This document shows positions 6,130 to 7,591 of a DNA stretch of 7,591 bases, piece by piece. Both the position numbers and the translations under genes were made by a program. The notes beneath the pieces are model-generated. The model saw nothing but the letters and a program-made list of their open reading frames with translations. It did no database searches and had not been told where the DNA came from. The first letter of the stretch is position 1, and each line of letters begins with the position of its first letter. Origin of the DNA: JAGBWK01 sp964490275 (GTDB lineage: Bacteria; Bacteroidota; Bacteroidia; Bacteroidales; Muribaculaceae); assembly GCA_964490275.1 (NCBI GenBank), contig CAZBBL010000103.1, positions 1 to 7,591 of the forward strand, in the 5' to 3' direction.

Positions 6130-6955
6130 CGACGAGCGACAGGCCCCGAGGCGACGTCGACAGGTGGATGTCGGGGCAGGTAGCCGAAGCGTTGTTGCCG
6201 GCAAAGAGGCTGACAAACTCGTTGAGCGGGTCGACCAAGAAGGCGGCGATATGGCCAAGCGCCTTTGAGCCCCAAAGGCAGTAGTCGTTGGCTACGATAT
6301 TGCGTTTTATACGATAGAAGCCCTCACCCACGAGGCTGCCGACCAAGGGGGTGATGAAGATATCTTGTATGGATGGGCGTTCCATGCAAGCTTCGACGCC
6401 AAATTCCCATCCTACGGTAGAGATACAAGTGCAGTAGAGCACCGACTCCATGAGATTGAAGCCACAACTGCGTGCGCCCAGATAGTAGACTGCTCCGGCA
6501 TAGGGGTGAAGCAGGTAGTTGAAATAAAATTTATCGTGGTCCCACTCAGGTCCGCGTTTAAAGACATTTTTAAACCAACGTTTGTAGAAGGGGCGATTGC
6601 GCAGTTCGGCGCGATTCCACGATGTGGCGTCCTCGGGCAGACATTCCAACACCAATAGCGTGCCGACGAAGGCTGTCGACAACGTGGCGGTGTTGATCCA
6701 CATACGATGCCAGTCGGGGACACTCAATTGGATTGAATAAGGGAGCGCATAGATAGAGCAATGCTCGGCCACTGCAACGGTGTCGCTCAGAGCAACGGTG
6801 TCGGTCGTGAAGGTCGGCAGGGAGTCGATTGGCGAGATAAGGTCTTGAGCCATAGCGCGTGGCGCCGAAATGCGACCAACGACGATAGCGACAATCAGCG
6901 AAAGCAACGTGAGGCGTAGGGCGGGCAGAGAATGTTTGTACAGAGCCGTGTTCAT
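6119..6955 (-). CDS. Exported DUF3943-family protein
   Basis: I chose the ATG at 6953-6955, giving 278 residues, because it opens directly with a signal peptide: short polar start, hydrophobic stretch LRLTLLSLIVAIVVG (13-27), and likely cleavage after APRAMA (31-36). The same frame extends upstream to 7066, but that extension has no signal-like or conserved character and would bury the signal peptide. The mature part contains a segment typical of DUF3943 proteins: EWDHDKFYFNYLLHPYAGA (137-155), YYLGARSCGFNLMES (157-171), WEFGVEACMERPSIQDIFIT (183-202) and PLVGSLVGEGFYR (203-215). The family is found in the envelopes of Bacteroidetes and Proteobacteria and has no established function. Location in the periplasm or at the outer membrane is inferred from the signal peptide. 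The assignment rests on remembered family pattern, not a search. The gene is divergent from the next one and convergent with the glycosyltransferase. Confidence 0.75.
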   Translation of the reverse strand: MNTALYKHSLPALRLTLLSLIVAIVVGRISAPRAMAQDLISPIDSLPTFTTDTVALSDTVAVAEHCSIYALPYSIQLSVPDWHRMWINTATLSTAFVGTLLVLECLPEDATSWNRAELRNRPFYKRWFKNVFKRGPEWDHDKFYFNYLLHPYAGAVYYLGARSCGFNLMESVLYCTCISTVGWEFGVEACMERPSIQDIFITPLVGSLVGEGFYRIKRNIVANDYCLWGSKALGHIAAFLVDPLNEFVSLFAGNNASATCPDIHLSTSPRGLSLVATF

Positions 6956-7109
6956 AACTAAATAGTAACAACCTATCGGGGCTTTGAGTTTAGACCACTT
7001 GTCTAAAGAATTGGTCAAATCGTAGAAAACTTGCAAAATCGCAATTAAATGCATAACTTGCCGCACGAAATTGCAACTGCAAACTAATTAATACAACAAA
7101 ATTCACACA
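6956..7109. promoter_or_regulatory. Divergent intergenic region with small inverted repeats
   Basis: These 154 bases separate two divergent genes for exported proteins. They contain TTTAGAC-CACTT-GTCTAAA (6989-7007, perfect 7-bp arms), an alternative overlapping pairing GACCA (6993-6997) with TGGTC (7012-7016), TTGC-N6-GCAA (7031-7044) and TTGCA-AC-TGCAA (7071-7082). Such dyads could be operators or leader hairpins, but no regulator is known. No consensus TAnnTTTG box is present on either strand. The nearest plus-strand candidate is TTG (7031-7033), 20 bases, TAACTTGC (7054-7061), which is weak. Confidence 0.4.
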
Positions 7110-7591
7110 ATGAACATCAAACGTTTTATCACATTTGCCTCGATAGTATGCGCGTCGGTGGGCTTTGGTGCGAGCGCTGAAGATTTCACTTGCGAAATCG
7201 TTGCTCACGGCACAGAGCCTGCTGCCAAGACCTACTATCTGGAGGCAACCGACCCGGGGACACAGATGTCGCTGGAGTTTGCTCAACACTCCTACTATCT
7301 GAAGTCGTATCTCGACAAAGCGGGATATAGAGAGGTGCCGAGAGAAAACGCTGACCTGCGTATCGTGTTCAGCTACAGCGTTCTCAAACCGGGCAACATG
7401 CCCAAACCCGGCGAGAATCCCGCCGAGGGCGTTAAACCCGAAGGGCCCGAAGGAATGACTCCGGGCGACTGCGAACTGACATTTGGCAACCATAAAGAGA
7501 AACGTCGCGACAGCAACGGCGGCGGCTTTGGCGGCCCCGGTATGGGTGGTCCCGGCGGTGGTATGGGTGGCCCCGGTGGCGGTATGGGAGG
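7110..7591 (+). CDS. Secreted protein with Gly/Pro/Met-rich repeat, 3' end outside window
   Basis: The frame is open from the ATG at 7110 to the window edge (160 complete codons), so the C-terminus is missing. It starts with a signal peptide (MNIKRF, then a small/hydrophobic core, likely cleavage after GASA at 20-23). Cys14 is not in a good lipobox (SIVC), so a lipoprotein is unlikely. Residues about 53-90 (SLEFAQHSYYLKSYLDKAGY and ADLRIVFSYS) resemble the fold of DUF4136-like envelope proteins, in which a helix, a 'GY' turn and an 'ADL.I' strand occur in this order; this is a weak impression only. A Pro/Gly/Glu-rich linker (92-118) follows. From residue 137 the sequence becomes a Gly-rich tandem repeat of the form GGPGGGM with 21-bp periodicity (for example GGPGGGM at 147-152 onward). 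The function is unknown. No Shine-Dalgarno sequence is seen; the start is set by the signal peptide and the A/T-rich leader ACAAAATTCACACA. Confidence 0.8.
   Translation, partial: MNIKRFITFASIVCASVGFGASAEDFTCEIVAHGTEPAAKTYYLEATDPGTQMSLEFAQHSYYLKSYLDKAGYREVPRENADLRIVFSYSVLKPGNMPKPGENPAEGVKPEGPEGMTPGDCELTFGNHKEKRRDSNGGGFGGPGMGGPGGGMGGPGGGMG

Noticed and set aside
6956..7066. N-terminal extension of the DUF3943 gene to an upstream ATG at 7066
   Set aside because: It would place 37 extra residues before a well-formed signal peptide. The Met at 6955 directly precedes that signal, so it is the better start.
6990..7493. A 167-codon open frame on the minus strand
   Set aside because: It lies antisense to the gene starting at 7110, which has a signal peptide and sensible composition. 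The antisense product shows no recognisable motif.

Overview
The window looks like a chromosomal segment of a Bacteroidales bacterium; the family cannot be fixed from sequence alone. Evidence: three promoters fit the Bacteroidetes sigma-ABfr pattern (TTTG, 19-20 bases, TAnnTTTG); none of the six start codons has a recognisable Shine-Dalgarno sequence, and several are preceded by A/T-rich leaders; and the proteins look like Bacteroidales housekeeping and envelope families.

Layout. Bases 1-245 hold no convincing gene but carry repeats: a perfect 61-bp direct repeat containing a GGGCGAAAT/ATTTCGCCC palindrome, a short acidic-looking tandem repeat, and a second strong hairpin just past the end of asnS. 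Bases 246-4801 hold three minus-strand housekeeping genes, in transcription order purB (adenylosuccinate lyase), an RluB-type 23S rRNA pseudouridine synthase, and asnS (asparaginyl-tRNA synthetase). purB has its own promoter and a strong intrinsic terminator. The pseudouridine synthase gene has its own promoter and is followed by asnS after 12 bases, so these two probably form an operon with a translation theme.

Bases 4802-5142 contain back-to-back promoters for purB (minus) and tRNA-Val(TAC) (plus), the tRNA itself, and a textbook intrinsic terminator. Downstream on the plus strand is a family 2 glycosyltransferase gene. It converges with, and overlaps by 11 bases, a minus-strand gene for an exported DUF3943-type envelope protein. 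A 154-base divergent intergenic region with several small inverted repeats separates that gene from a plus-strand gene for a secreted protein with a Gly/Pro/Met-rich repeat region, which runs off the right edge.

The most unusual element is the first ~270 residues of the pseudouridine synthase. They are a low-complexity Asn/Gly/Tyr/Gln/Arg domain built from tandem YNRQGGYNNGG and (Y/F)NNRQGG repeats, resembling eukaryotic prion-like/RGG RNA-binding regions. The four DNA copies of the 11-residue repeat differ only at synonymous positions, which suggests the peptide is being conserved. I see no CRISPR array, transposase, phage gene or defence cassette.
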